Shown piece by piece: positions 8,830-16,723 of a stretch of 64,000 bases of DNA. The stretch lies in NCBI RefSeq assembly GCF_019423705.1, contig NZ_JAHZAX010000001.1, positions 127,998 through 191,997 on the forward strand. Reading direction: 5' to 3'. The notes under the pieces were generated by a model. The model worked only from the letters and a program-made list of their open reading frames with translations, was not told where the DNA came from and did no database searches. The translations under genes and the position numbers were made by a program. Numbering within the stretch: the first letter of the stretch is position 1; every line of letters begins with the position of its first letter. This stretch comes from Ruminococcus sp. Lineage in GTDB: Bacteria > Bacillota > Clostridia > Oscillospirales > Ruminococcaceae.

Positions 8830-8861
8830 ACTTTTTTCAGGGGCTTTGCCCCTGAAAAAAA
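8830..8861. terminator. Symmetric terminator-like hairpin between divergent genes
   Basis: TTTTTTCAGGGGC-TTT-GCCCCTGAAAAAAA: an 8-bp GC-rich stem flanked by T and A runs on both sides. It sits between two divergent promoters and could insulate them. Confidence 0.55.
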
Positions 8862-8865
8862 GGGG

Positions 8866-8894
8866 TTTACAAATTTAGCGGAGTGTGATATAAT
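8866..8894 (+). promoter_or_regulatory. Promoter of the tatD-glycosyltransferase-sseB run
   Basis: TTTACA, 17-base spacer, TATAAT, about 36 bases upstream of the inferred tatD start. Confidence 0.7.
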
Positions 8895-8929
8895 ATATTT
8901 GTATATTTTTACGAAAGGACGACCTTGCT

Positions 8930-9727
8930 ATAAAAAATATATTTGATTCACATTGTCATTACGACGATCACGCTTTCGATGAGGATAGATATGAGGTCCT
9001 TGACAGACTGCTGAAAGAACCGGGTTCGCCCGTGGATAAAGTCTGCCACGCTGCTACGGACGAAAATTCATCGCTGTTCGGTATCGAGACCGCTTTAAAA
9101 TATGATAACTTTTATACCTCCGTGGGCTTTCACCCAGAGTGTATGGATACCCTGCCGGAGGACTATATGACTAAGCTTGAAGAGCTTTACGTCAAAGCCT
9201 GCGCTACCCATAAGCTGGTGGCTGTGGGCGAGATAGGCCTTGATTATCACTATGAGGGTTACGATAAGGAAGCGCAGATAAGACTGTTCGATCATCAGAT
9301 CGAGTTCGCTGTCAAAAAAAGCCTGCCTGTTATCGTGCATTGCAGAGAGGCTACTCAGGATTGCCTTGATGTGCTCAATAATTATGTGCCGTCGGGCGTT
9401 GTCCATTGCTTCTCCGGCTCCGCTGAGACCGCTAAGCAGGTCATCGGGCTTGGTATGTATATAGGCTTTACAGGTGCGCTGGCTTTCAAGAACGCTAAAA
9501 AGGCTCGACGTGCCCTTGAGGAAGTGCCTATGGATAGACTTCTCCTCGAGACCGACTGCCCTTATATGGCTCCGCCGCCGTATAGAGGTCAAAGGTGCGA
9601 AAGCTATATGATAGAGGAAGTCGCAAAGGTCGTAGCTGAGATAAAAGAACTCGATCCGCAGGAAGTGCTTGACATTACAAACAGAAACGCTTGCCGCCTG
9701 TTCGGGATCGAATACAAGAAAGGATAA
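8930..9727 (+). CDS. tatD: TatD-family metal-dependent deoxyribonuclease
   Basis: Amidohydrolase-fold DNase of about 265 residues. Metal ligands are in place: HxH in FDSHCHYDD at the N-terminus, GEIGLDYH, VHCREA, VHCFSG and ETDCPY. The HxH motif lies upstream of the first canonical in-frame start (GTG at 9032), so the real start must be earlier. The only fitting position is ATA at 8930, giving (M)KNIFDSHCHYD, which is how TatD proteins usually begin. AGGA ends 10 bases before it. From the in-frame stop TAA at 8891 to 9032 there is no ATG, GTG or TTG in this frame. The start is therefore an AUA codon, or an ATG lost by mutation or base error. The gene leads a run with a glycosyltransferase and an SseB-like gene. 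Confidence 0.85.
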   Translation: MKNIFDSHCHYDDHAFDEDRYEVLDRLLKEPGSPVDKVCHAATDENSSLFGIETALKYDNFYTSVGFHPECMDTLPEDYMTKLEELYVKACATHKLVAVGEIGLDYHYEGYDKEAQIRLFDHQIEFAVKKSLPVIVHCREATQDCLDVLNNYVPSGVVHCFSGSAETAKQVIGLGMYIGFTGALAFKNAKKARRALEEVPMDRLLLETDCPYMAPPPYRGQRCESYMIEEVAKVVAEIKELDPQEVLDITNRNACRLFGIEYKKG

Positions 9728-9738
9728 CTGAGGACAAA

Positions 9739-10698
9739 ATGAAAGAGACAATGTTTATTGTTATACCCTGCTATAACGAGGAGCAAATGCTTCCTATCAC
9801 GGCAGAAGCACTTATAAAAAAGCTTGACACGCTTAAAGCAGACGGCCGTATCGCTGAGGACAGCAAGGTTATGTTCGTTGACGACGGCTCAAAGGACAAG
9901 ACTTGGGAGATAATAATGAAGCTCCACGAAGCAAGCCCTGTCTTTACAGGACTGAAGCTTTCAAGGAACAAGGGTCATCAGAACGCTTTGCTCGCAGGGC
10001 TTATGACCGCTAAAAATTACGCAGATATAATCGTGTCTATGGACGCCGACTTGCAGGACGATATCAACGCTATCGACGGCTTTTTGGATAAAAGAGCCGA
10101 GGGCTGCGACATTGTTTACGGCGTTCGTTCCTCAAGAGAAAAGGATACCGCTTTCAAAAGAGGAACTGCTCAGGCTTATTACAAGCTTCTCGAGCATATG
10201 GGCGTCGAGATAACATATAACCACGCCGATTACAGACTTATGAGCAAGAGAGCCGTTGAAGCCCTCGCAAAGTTCAAAGAGGTCAACCTGTTTTTGAGAG
10301 GCCTTGTACCTATGGTGGGCTTTAAAAGCGACATCGTAAAGTATGTAAGAAACGAGCGTGTGGCAGGCGAATCGAAATATCCGCTGAAAAAGATGATATC
10401 CTTTGCGGTGGAGGGCATAACCTCACTTTCGGTAAAGCCTATCAGATTTATCACAACTATCGGTATCTTTGTATTTTTGGTATCTCTTATAATGCTTATC
10501 TACTTCCTTATCACTTGGGCGGTAGGACATACTGTACAGGGCTGGGCTTCCACCATAACGTCAATATGGGCGATCGGCGGACTTCAGCTTCTCGCAATAG
10601 GCATTATCGGCGAATATATAGGAAAAATTTATCTTGAGACCAAAGCAAGACCTAAATTTATAATCGAAAAAAATCTTGAAGAATCAGACAAGGAGTAA
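9739..10698 (+). CDS. Family 2 glycosyltransferase with C-terminal membrane helices
   Basis: Polyprenyl-phosphate sugar synthase type (DPM1/GtrB/ArnC-like), 319 residues. The GT-A part starts MFIVIPCYNEEQ and carries FVDDGSKDKTW and MDADLQDD (the DxD-like metal site). Two hydrophobic segments lie near residues 240-265 and 275-300. The family transfers a sugar from a nucleotide donor to undecaprenyl phosphate at the membrane; donor and use are unknown. The ATG at 9739 has GAGGAC just upstream and follows the tatD stop by 11 bases. It is the second gene of a three-gene run. Confidence 0.88.
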   Translation: MKETMFIVIPCYNEEQMLPITAEALIKKLDTLKADGRIAEDSKVMFVDDGSKDKTWEIIMKLHEASPVFTGLKLSRNKGHQNALLAGLMTAKNYADIIVSMDADLQDDINAIDGFLDKRAEGCDIVYGVRSSREKDTAFKRGTAQAYYKLLEHMGVEITYNHADYRLMSKRAVEALAKFKEVNLFLRGLVPMVGFKSDIVKYVRNERVAGESKYPLKKMISFAVEGITSLSVKPIRFITTIGIFVFLVSLIMLIYFLITWAVGHTVQGWASTITSIWAIGGLQLLAIGIIGEYIGKIYLETKARPKFIIEKNLEESDKE

Positions 10699-10703
10699 TT
10701 AAA

Positions 10704-11273
10704 ATGCCAGAACTCAGAGCAAACAACAACAAAGCCAACTTTGACAACAACCCTAAGCTTATTGAAGCTATCGCAGAGATGAGAAAGAATTTCTGCGCAG
10801 AGACGCAGAACAAGGTCATCAACACAGCGCTTGCCTGCACATTTCTCGTGCCTGCAATGGTAGAAAAGACAACAGAGCTTGTTGCCGACGCTGAGAACCA
10901 CGTTAATTTCGAGGACAAGAACAAGGCTAAGTTCATTCTTCTCAACAACAACAAGACAAACGGAACATTCTTCCCTGTTTTCACTTCTCCTGAAGAGGCT
11001 CAGAAACTCAAGTATGACAAGCCTTTCCAGTCATTTGCAATGAGATTTCAGGACATTGCAGCTCTCACAGAGCAGACACCAAAGGTACAGGGCTTTGTTA
11101 TCAACCCATTCAGCGAGAACCTTCCATTCACACAGGAAATGCTTGAATCTATCAAGCAGACGCTCATCAAGGTAGCAAAAGAGCGCAAGGCTGCCGCAGA
11201 AGCTGCACAGGCTGAGGGCGCAGAAGGCGCTGAGCCAAACATCACAGTTACAAATAACGAGAGCGCTGAATAA
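10704..11273 (+). CDS. SseB-domain protein
   Basis: Soluble protein of 189 residues. Residues 20-135 resemble the SseB N-terminal domain, with the typical FLVPA strand, a KFILLNNNKTNGTFFPVFTS stretch and a following FAMRFQDIAAL segment. The C-terminus is a low-complexity Ala/Glu-rich tail. SseB-like proteins in Gram-positive bacteria have no settled function. AAGGAG stands 9 bases before the ATG, which follows the glycosyltransferase stop by five bases. A strong terminator follows. Confidence 0.72.
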   Translation: MPELRANNNKANFDNNPKLIEAIAEMRKNFCAETQNKVINTALACTFLVPAMVEKTTELVADAENHVNFEDKNKAKFILLNNNKTNGTFFPVFTSPEEAQKLKYDKPFQSFAMRFQDIAALTEQTPKVQGFVINPFSENLPFTQEMLESIKQTLIKVAKERKAAAEAAQAEGAEGAEPNITVTNNESAE

Positions 11274-11290
11274 TTACATAACAATAAGCA

Positions 11291-11322
11291 AGACGGACAG
11301 CCAAATGGTTGTCCGTTTTTTA
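11291..11322 (+). terminator. Terminator of the tatD-sseB run
   Basis: ACGGACAGCC-AAAT-GGTTGTCCGT followed by TTTTTTAT. Confidence 0.85.
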
Positions 11323-11327
11323 TGTAA

Positions 11328-11365
11328 AAAATCCCCGAACATTCAATGCTCGGGGACATTTTTTA
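11328..11365 (-). terminator. Terminator of the lipoprotein-like gene
   Basis: Minus strand: TCCCCGA, an 11-base loop with partial pairing, TCGGGGA, then TTTTTT. It lies just after the stop codon at 11374 and faces the plus-strand terminator, so transcription converges here. Confidence 0.8.
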
Positions 11366-11373
11366 TTTGTTTC

Positions 11374-12081
11374 TTATTTTGCCTTGTTCTCATAATCCTT
11401 GGCTTTGTTTTCTATCTTGTCAACGGAGTTCTGCTCGGTGATATCAATGCGGTAATTGTAGCTGTCCTTGTCCGCCTGAGTGTTCTCTGTGAAGTATTCA
11501 AGCTTTCCATCCTTGTCGAAATAATAGGTGGTGGAAAAGCCCGTTGTGCCGATCTCTTCTGCGTCCTTGCCAAGCTTTGAAACATCGTAAACGTAGGTAA
11601 CAGTAACAGAGCCATCGTCGCCGATGATATCCGAAACGCTGCTGACTGCCTTTGGCGCAAACATCAGCATACCCTCGTCAGCTTGTGGGTGCTTGGCTTT
11701 TCTTGTGTATTTCGAGAAGCCCTTGTCGCCCTTGACTGCGTGGGAATATTCGCCGTTATCGTATGTGAAGCTCTCTATGCCGTTGTTGTACTGAGCATAC
11801 TCCGTGCCGCCGTTCTTGCCATAATAAGAATAGGTCAGCACGTCCTTTTCATCATATTTGAAGGTAAATTCCTGCTCGACCTCGCCTGTGTCCTCATTTG
11901 TTATTACGACCTTTGCGGAATCAAGGTTGGCGTAATCTTCCCTCGCCTTGTAAACGAGCTGATCGTGCTTTAGTTCGGGCTGTCCGCAGGACGAACAGAA
12001 AAGGCAGACAGCCGCTGTGAGGGCTGCTGCCGTATATTTCAGATATCTCAAAGGTCTTATTTTACTTGATTTTGATCTCAT
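11374..12081 (-). CDS. Putative lipoprotein, unknown function
   Basis: Protein of 235 residues with a basic N-terminus, a hydrophobic stretch (about 13-28) and a cysteine in LFCSSCGQ that resembles a lipobox, although the -1/-3 residues are not ideal. After that it has a repeated beta-strand character (FKYDEKDVLTYSYYGKNGG, FTYDNGEYSHA, VTVTYVYD), like many secreted lipoproteins of Clostridia. I do not recognise a named family. It would be anchored outside the membrane. The gene is followed by its own terminator. Confidence 0.65.
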   Translation of the reverse strand: MRSKSSKIRPLRYLKYTAAALTAAVCLFCSSCGQPELKHDQLVYKAREDYANLDSAKVVITNEDTGEVEQEFTFKYDEKDVLTYSYYGKNGGTEYAQYNNGIESFTYDNGEYSHAVKGDKGFSKYTRKAKHPQADEGMLMFAPKAVSSVSDIIGDDGSVTVTYVYDVSKLGKDAEEIGTTGFSTTYYFDKDGKLEYFTENTQADKDSYNYRIDITEQNSVDKIENKAKDYENKAK

Positions 12082-12140
12082 TGCAAATTATTTCTCCGTT
12101 TTGCATTTTGCATTTTTTATTATAAAAAATTGTTATAGGC

Positions 12141-12404
12141 TTATAAGCTCTTACAGGTCTTTGAGAAAATGATAAGAGCCGCAGCAATAGTGAATATCTG
12201 CGAGATCGTAGCGTGGACCATAAGACCGATGTTGAATTTTATCACATAAAGGTCAATGGCAAAGCTTTCTATTCCAACGTTCTTTCCCCACGCAAGCCAG
12301 CCCACATAGCTCTTGCCCTCGCAGACATAGGCGATAAAAGCCCCCAGAACTATTCCTGCAAGCATAAAGAATATGAACGCAAACGTCCTTTTGAAATTCT
12401 TCAT
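12141..12404 (-). CDS. DUF4321-family small membrane protein
   Basis: 87 residues with two hydrophobic helices (about 9-27 and 60-82) separated by a loop with WLAWGKNVGI. The overall pattern matches DUF4321, small integral proteins found in Clostridia beside division and sporulation genes. The function is unknown. It lies downstream of the yabR-like gene on the same strand. Confidence 0.7.
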   Translation of the reverse strand: MKNFKRTFAFIFFMLAGIVLGAFIAYVCEGKSYVGWLAWGKNVGIESFAIDLYVIKFNIGLMVHATISQIFTIAAALIIFSKTCKSL

Positions 12405-12439
12405 AGCTGATATCCTTTAATTTCTTACTTTTTACTTTT

Positions 12440-13036
12440 TTATTTTCTTCTTGAAGGGGACTTTCTCTTGTTGTCGATAACACGCTTGAGGTCAGAAAAT
12501 CTCTCTTCGCTTGTTGCCTTGAACTTGCTGAGCATATCCTCAAAATCTGCGTTGCCGAAATTGCTGTCGGAATTATATACCGGCGGTGGGTTCTTTGCAA
12601 AATCCTGCTGAGCTCTGTCCCTGTTGTAATTATTATAGCCGCCGAAGCTGCCGTGATCGTTTCTCTGTCTGTTCTGCTGACCCTGACGGTTGAACTGTCT
12701 CTGACCGCCCTGTCTGTTGCCGTCTCTGTTATCTCTTTTATCTCGTCCGTCTCTGCCCTGCTTGTTGTCTCTTGCGCCCTCTCTTGGCTTTCTTGGAGGT
12801 GCAGGCAGAGCCTTTTTGATAGAAAGGGATATCTTTCCGTCGTCGCCCAAATTGAGCACCTTTACCTTGACGGTCTGACCCTCTGTAAGATGATCCTTGA
12901 TCTCGCTTACAAAAGTATTCGCTACCTCAGAAATGTGAACCATTCCTGTTGTGTCCTTATCAAGCTCCACAAAAGCGCCGAACTTTGTAATGCCTGTTAC
13001 TTTTCCTTCATAAATTTTTCCTACTTCAAGCTGCAT
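12440..13036 (-). CDS. yabR: S1 RNA-binding protein (YabR-like)
   Basis: 198 residues. Residues 1-75 form one S1 domain: VGKIYEGKVTGITKFGAFVEL, GMVHISE and VKVKVLNLGDDGKISLSIK. A long basic, disordered stretch follows, rich in Arg, Asn, Gln and Gly (about 78-140), typical of RNA-binding tails, then a final helical segment. In Bacillus the gene next to divIC encodes the S1 protein YabR, and the order here (yabP-yabQ-divIC-yabR) is the same. Symbol given by synteny. It probably binds ribosomes or mRNA; this is family knowledge. Confidence 0.85.
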   Translation of the reverse strand: MQLEVGKIYEGKVTGITKFGAFVELDKDTTGMVHISEVANTFVSEIKDHLTEGQTVKVKVLNLGDDGKISLSIKKALPAPPRKPREGARDNKQGRDGRDKRDNRDGNRQGGQRQFNRQGQQNRQRNDHGSFGGYNNYNRDRAQQDFAKNPPPVYNSDSNFGNADFEDMLSKFKATSEERFSDLKRVIDNKRKSPSRRK

Positions 13037-13184
13037 TTAATTTTTTTGTCCTCTCTGCAATAAAAATTATATAATAATGTATATCGTTTAATACACATTA
13101 TTTTTTATGGTCGGTCGCCCGATCAAAATTTCCCCAAATTGAATCATTAAATTATTGAGTTTTCTTCAATTTACCACTAATAAA

Positions 13185-13544
13185 CTAGTTATCGTTATTG
13201 ACGATATAAAATCTCCGCTCGTTTGGATAAGCATAACCAAGCTTTTCAATGGCTATCTTCTCCATATATTCCGCCTCATCATCGGAGCTGAGAAGCCTTG
13301 TATATTCATCGTTGAGCTGCTTTGCTGCGGTTATCTTCTTTTCGATAACGCTTGACTCCTTTTTGAGCTGAGCGATCTGAGCCTGCTGCGAAATTATCGT
13401 CGCAAGAGAATATACCAGCAGAGCCGCCACGGCGAACACCGTAAGAAGCCTTCCAAATCTTGAGTGCTTCCGCTTTGGTGCTTTTTCAAGAACGTCCTGC
13501 ACGCCGTCGGTATCTTTCGGCGCTTTATTTTTTTTACCAAACAT
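13185..13544 (-). CDS. divIC: Septum formation initiator, DivIC/FtsB family
   Basis: 119 residues: a basic cytoplasmic N-terminus, one membrane helix (about 32-52), then a coiled coil (IISQQAQIAQLKKESSVIEKKI) and a short C-terminal part with AIEKLGYAYPNE, the usual DivIC/FtsB ending. It acts at the division septum as part of the DivIB-FtsL-DivIC complex. It lies between yabQ and the S1 protein gene, as in Bacillus. The 183-base gap upstream of it (13545-13727) shows no gene. Confidence 0.88.
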   Translation of the reverse strand: MFGKKNKAPKDTDGVQDVLEKAPKRKHSRFGRLLTVFAVAALLVYSLATIISQQAQIAQLKKESSVIEKKITAAKQLNDEYTRLLSSDDEAEYMEKIAIEKLGYAYPNERRFYIVNNDN

Positions 13545-13727
13545 TATGTACTCCTTTGATCTTTACACTTTTACACTATTTTTGCGTTTTGTCTTTCTTG
13601 TCTTTCATATTCCATATTCTAATACCGATCTGAGCATACGGCGTACTAAAATGTTAATCGTTTAACACCGCCTGCTCATTACAATAAAACCGACATTCTA
13701 TTCTCTTTTATTATACACTAATTAAAT

Positions 13728-14177
13728 CTAAACTTGCAAGGGCTTTTCGTCATTTTTTTTATTTCTTTTGAAATTTAAGCACTTTTTCACAAAACGCCTC
13801 TTGATAAAGCCGCCGATTTTAGTCATAAATCTCCCAACCGGCGAAAAGACCAGCTTTTTCAGCGTTTCGAGCACCTTTCTAAGCAGATAGACGATAGCAT
13901 TGCCTAAAGAGAGCCGCTCCAGCAGCGCACCCAGCACCATTCCCACAAGGGCAAAGCCTCTTATAGACCCTGTCAGCCCCGTGCAGAAAGTATAAAGCGC
14001 AAAGCCAAAAAGCAGCACATAGGCGAAATCCTCCACGAACACCAGCGCTTTCGGGTGATAAAGCAGCGCCCTCGCCACACGGACGATATCTGCCGCCACC
14101 CCAAGCGCCGCCCCAAGCACCACCGAAAGCAGAAAAAGCTCCGTCTCAAGCGCTATCCCAAGCTGCATATTTTCCAT
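13728..14177 (-). CDS. yabQ: Spore cortex biosynthesis protein YabQ
   Basis: 149 residues with about four hydrophobic segments in the first 100 residues, including VLGAALGVAADIVRVARALL followed by the VFVEDFAYVLLFGFALYTF region characteristic of YabQ. The C-terminus is basic. YabQ is a mother-cell membrane protein needed for spore cortex formation in Bacillus. It follows yabP directly on the same strand. GAGG precedes the ATG at 14177. Recognition rests on topology and synteny more than on long identities. Confidence 0.82.
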   Translation of the reverse strand: MENMQLGIALETELFLLSVVLGAALGVAADIVRVARALLYHPKALVFVEDFAYVLLFGFALYTFCTGLTGSIRGFALVGMVLGALLERLSLGNAIVYLLRKVLETLKKLVFSPVGRFMTKIGGFIKRRFVKKCLNFKRNKKNDEKPLQV

Positions 14178-14206
14178 TTTTCCTCACCGACCCTTTGCTA
14201 TTTTTG

Positions 14207-14479
14207 TTATTTGAATATCTTCCCGATAGCGGAAAGCTTTTTGCGCCTGTCTTTTTCCCCGTAGATAAGCGCCCAGACGTCCCCCTCAACGGACACGTCC
14301 CCTGAATCGACGCTTATCTCGTTTATGTGCAGGTCTTTGCCCTTTATGGTGAGCTCTCCAAGCTGAGTGAAAAGGCATATCTCCTCCTCATTGAAGCTGT
14401 CAACGTCCGTCACCCCCGTGAGCTGGAGCTTTCGCCTATCCTGCAAAATAGCGTTATGGTTTCCCTGCGGTTCGTTCAT
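14207..14479 (-). CDS. yabP: Sporulation protein YabP
   Basis: 90 residues. It matches the YabP/YqfC family: RRKLQLTGVTDVDSFNEEEI, LGELTIKGKDLHI and a final VEGDVWALIYGE segment. It is a small soluble beta-rich protein of the sporulation programme, expressed in the mother cell in Bacillus. It is the first gene of the yabP-yabQ-divIC-yabR run, with GGAGG upstream of its start. It implies that the organism or its lineage makes endospores. Confidence 0.88.
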   Translation of the reverse strand: MNEPQGNHNAILQDRRKLQLTGVTDVDSFNEEEICLFTQLGELTIKGKDLHINEISVDSGDVSVEGDVWALIYGEKDRRKKLSAIGKIFK

Positions 14480-14610
14480 AAAGATACCTCCTTGCGAAAT
14501 TGTAAAATTGCGTAATTTTCGGGCTATGGGTTGCGTTTTGATAGCAATTTTTGCCCTTTCTATTTTTATATGCAGGTGTGGCTTGATTTATAATATGCAT
14601 ACACAAGCTA

Positions 14611-14639
14611 TTGACAATGCGCATTATGCGTGTTATAAT
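14611..14639 (+). promoter_or_regulatory. Promoter and putative operator of hicAB
   Basis: TTGACA, 17-base spacer, TATAAT. The perfect palindrome AATGCGCATT (14616-14625) lies within the spacer, a likely binding site for HicB autorepression. Confidence 0.75.
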
Positions 14640-14660
14640 ATATAAAAAAGAGGTGAGCTT

Positions 14661-14852
14661 ATGAAATTCAGAGAGGTCGAGAAATTACTGTTGCAAGACG
14701 GCTGGTTAAAGAACGTTAAAGGTTCTCATTATCAATATAAACACCCCAGCAAAGTCGGCAAAGTCACGATACCGAACCACGGTGGCGACCTTGATTTGAA
14801 AACGGTCAAATCAATTTTGACGCAGGCTGGGCTCAACAATAACGACAAATAA
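14661..14852 (+). CDS. hicA: HicA toxin of a type II toxin-antitoxin pair
   Basis: 63 residues with the HicA double-stranded RNA-binding-like fold. The N-terminus is KFREVEKLLLQDGW, the catalytic histidine is in KGSHYQYKHP, and IPNHGGDLDLKTVKSIL follows. HicA toxins cleave mRNA and tmRNA independently of translation. Length is typical. It is upstream of hicB, separated by 55 bases, with its own strong promoter and AGAGGTGAGC before the ATG. Confidence 0.93.
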   Translation: MKFREVEKLLLQDGWLKNVKGSHYQYKHPSKVGKVTIPNHGGDLDLKTVKSILTQAGLNNNDK

Positions 14853-14907
14853 TTTGCAGAAATATTTACTGCAATAAAACATAAAATAAAGTTAGGAGGT
14901 AGTTTTT

Positions 14908-15312
14908 ATGAAACTTGTTTATCCTGCATATTTTTCACCTTTAGAAGAACAAGACGGATATTGCGTTACATTCCCCGATCTTCCTGGCGCTGTAACACAA
15001 GGCAATTCTCTTGCCGAAGCTATCGAAATGGCTGTGGACTGTGCAAGCGGCTGGGTGCTTGACGAACTTGAGGACGGCAACCCTGCACCAAAGGCTTCAA
15101 ACCCGAAAGATATAGTTATTGAAAACAGCGGTGATTTTGTAAATCTCGTTGTGCTTGATATGGACAAATATGCTGAAATGTACGGCGAAAAGGCTATACG
15201 CAAAAACTGCACTCTGCCCTCTTGGCTCAACAAGCAGGCTGAGGCTGCGCACATAAATTTCTCTGCGGCGTTGCAGGAAGCGCTTATCCAAAAATTGAAC
15301 AATATGCACTAA
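14908..15312 (+). CDS. hicB: HicB antitoxin
   Basis: 134 residues. The N-terminal half is the degraded RNase H-like HicB fold (YPAYFSPLEEQDGYCVTFPDLPG and TQGNSLAEAIEMA). The C-terminal part (about 100-134) has LPSWLNKQAEAAHINFSAALQEAL, a DNA-binding ribbon/helix tail. HicB neutralises HicA and represses the operon. AGGAGG precedes the ATG. A terminator follows the stop. Confidence 0.93.
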   Translation: MKLVYPAYFSPLEEQDGYCVTFPDLPGAVTQGNSLAEAIEMAVDCASGWVLDELEDGNPAPKASNPKDIVIENSGDFVNLVVLDMDKYAEMYGEKAIRKNCTLPSWLNKQAEAAHINFSAALQEALIQKLNNMH

Positions 15313-15326
15313 TACAGATATCACCC

Positions 15327-15360
15327 CAAGCCCTGCCTATCAAACGGCGGGGCTTTTTTT
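15327..15360 (+). terminator. Terminator of hicAB
   Basis: AAGCCCTGCC-TATCAAAC-GGCGGGGCTT followed by a T run. Confidence 0.85.
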
Positions 15361-15401
15361 ATTTCCAACAAAATTTCTTCCCCTGAAAACGTTTTACCGC
15401 C

Positions 15402-15430
15402 TTGACAAAATATCCATTAATAGTTACAAT
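15402..15430 (+). promoter_or_regulatory. Promoter of the CE2-like esterase gene
   Basis: TTGACA, 17-base spacer, TACAAT, about 40 bases before the start codon. Confidence 0.65.
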
Positions 15431-15469
15431 TATAATATACATTTTATAAAGATCAGAAAGGAAAAATAT

Positions 15470-16543
15470 ATGGAACCTAAAAACAAAAAGCTTGTAGCCG
15501 CTGACTGCGGAAAGCTCAGCTATATGGGCAGGATAGACTTTTCGGATAAGACACGCCCTGAATTTTATTACGCAGGCTCAAACGTCACAATGACTTTCAC
15601 GGGAAAGAGCGTTTCGGCGGTGATAAAAAACTACAAGTATTTCAATATCCAAGAGCTTGGCTTTGTTATCGACGGCAAAGAGGGCAAGGTCACATTTGAC
15701 GTGAATGGCGAGGACACAGTCCTTGATATAGCCGACGGTCTTGAAGCTGGCACTCACAGGGTAACTCTTTTCAAGAGGCAGGATGCTTCTCATTACTTTG
15801 AGTTTGTTGGCTTTGCTATCGACAATGACGGCGAAGTTCTCGACAACAAGCCATTGCTGACAAGAAAGGTAGAATGTTACGGCGACTCTGTTTCCGCTGG
15901 CGCAGTTTGCGAAGCTATCGACTATGTTGCAAGCAACGACCCCGACGATCATCAAGGCGTATATGACAACGCTTGGCACAGCTATTCAATGATAACCGCA
16001 AGAAACCTCGGTGCGCAGATACACAATATCGCACAGGGCGGCATTGCGATTTTCGACAACACAGGCTATTATCACGCCCCGAACTATATCGGTATGGAGT
16101 CTGTTTACAACAAGCTTTGCTATTTCCCTGAGGGTGCAAAGGGCGTAACAGACTGGGATTTCAGCCTTTACACACCTAACGTTGTACTTTTCGCCGTTGG
16201 ACAGAATGACCCCCACAACGAGGGTCACGAGGATTTTGACATCACAGACCCGGCTTACAGAGCAAAGTGGAAAGCCGCTTACAAGGATATAATTCTTGAC
16301 CTGAGATCAAAATATCCAAAAGCAACTTTCGTGCTCCTGCTGACAGTTCTTTGCCACGACAGCGAATGGGACAAGGCCGTTGACGAGATTGCAAACGAGC
16401 TTTCCGACGACAAGATAACCCACTTCACCTACACAAGAGCAGGCAAAGCGACCCCAGGTCACCCAAGGCTGCCCGAACAGTATGAAATGGCAGAAGAGCT
16501 CACCGCTTATCTTTCAAATATGGGCGATAAGATCTGGGAATAA
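15470..16543 (+). CDS. SGNH hydrolase, carbohydrate esterase family 2-like
   Basis: 357 residues in two parts. A beta-rich N-terminal domain (about 1-130; YYAGSNVTMTFTGKSVSAVIKN and GLEAGTHRVTLFKR) is followed by an SGNH hydrolase domain. Its nucleophile is Ser140 in ECYGDSVSAGA, with GQNDPHNEG and a late catalytic histidine in GHPRLPEQ. This order (jelly roll first, then SGNH) is that of CE2 deacetylases, which remove acetyl groups from plant polysaccharides such as xylan or mannan. No signal peptide is visible, so it probably works inside the cell on imported oligosaccharides. It is monocistronic, with its own promoter and terminator. Confidence 0.82.
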   Translation: MEPKNKKLVAADCGKLSYMGRIDFSDKTRPEFYYAGSNVTMTFTGKSVSAVIKNYKYFNIQELGFVIDGKEGKVTFDVNGEDTVLDIADGLEAGTHRVTLFKRQDASHYFEFVGFAIDNDGEVLDNKPLLTRKVECYGDSVSAGAVCEAIDYVASNDPDDHQGVYDNAWHSYSMITARNLGAQIHNIAQGGIAIFDNTGYYHAPNYIGMESVYNKLCYFPEGAKGVTDWDFSLYTPNVVLFAVGQNDPHNEGHEDFDITDPAYRAKWKAAYKDIILDLRSKYPKATFVLLLTVLCHDSEWDKAVDEIANELSDDKITHFTYTRAGKATPGHPRLPEQYEMAEELTAYLSNMGDKIWE

Positions 16544-16560
16544 TAATCTAATGAAAATAG

Positions 16561-16598
16561 TAAAGACCATACAGATTTGCTTCTGTATGGTCTTTTTA
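16561..16598 (+). terminator. Terminator of the esterase gene
   Basis: AAAGACCATACAGA-TTTGCT-TCTGTATGGTCTTTTT: a long perfect stem with a T tail. Confidence 0.9.
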
Positions 16599-16631
16599 TA
16601 TTGTGCTTTGCCGAATAATAACAACGCCAAT

Positions 16632-16685
16632 TGTAGGGGCGAAAATTGTTGTTCGACAAGGCTCACAACAATTTATGTTCGCCCG
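16632..16685. repeat. GGGCGAAC-type repeat, long compound copy
   Basis: TGTAGGGGCGA at one end and TTCGCCCG at the other enclose the AAATTGTTG/CAACAATTT inverted pair. Same compound type as at 6285. Confidence 0.65.
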
Positions 16686-16723
16686 TTTTTTGTGTGCCGT
16701 TCAATGCAATGATGGCAGCGCCT

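Noticed and set aside
9032..9727. tatD starting at GTG 9032
   Set aside because: This would remove the HxH metal ligands and about 34 residues that match TatD well.
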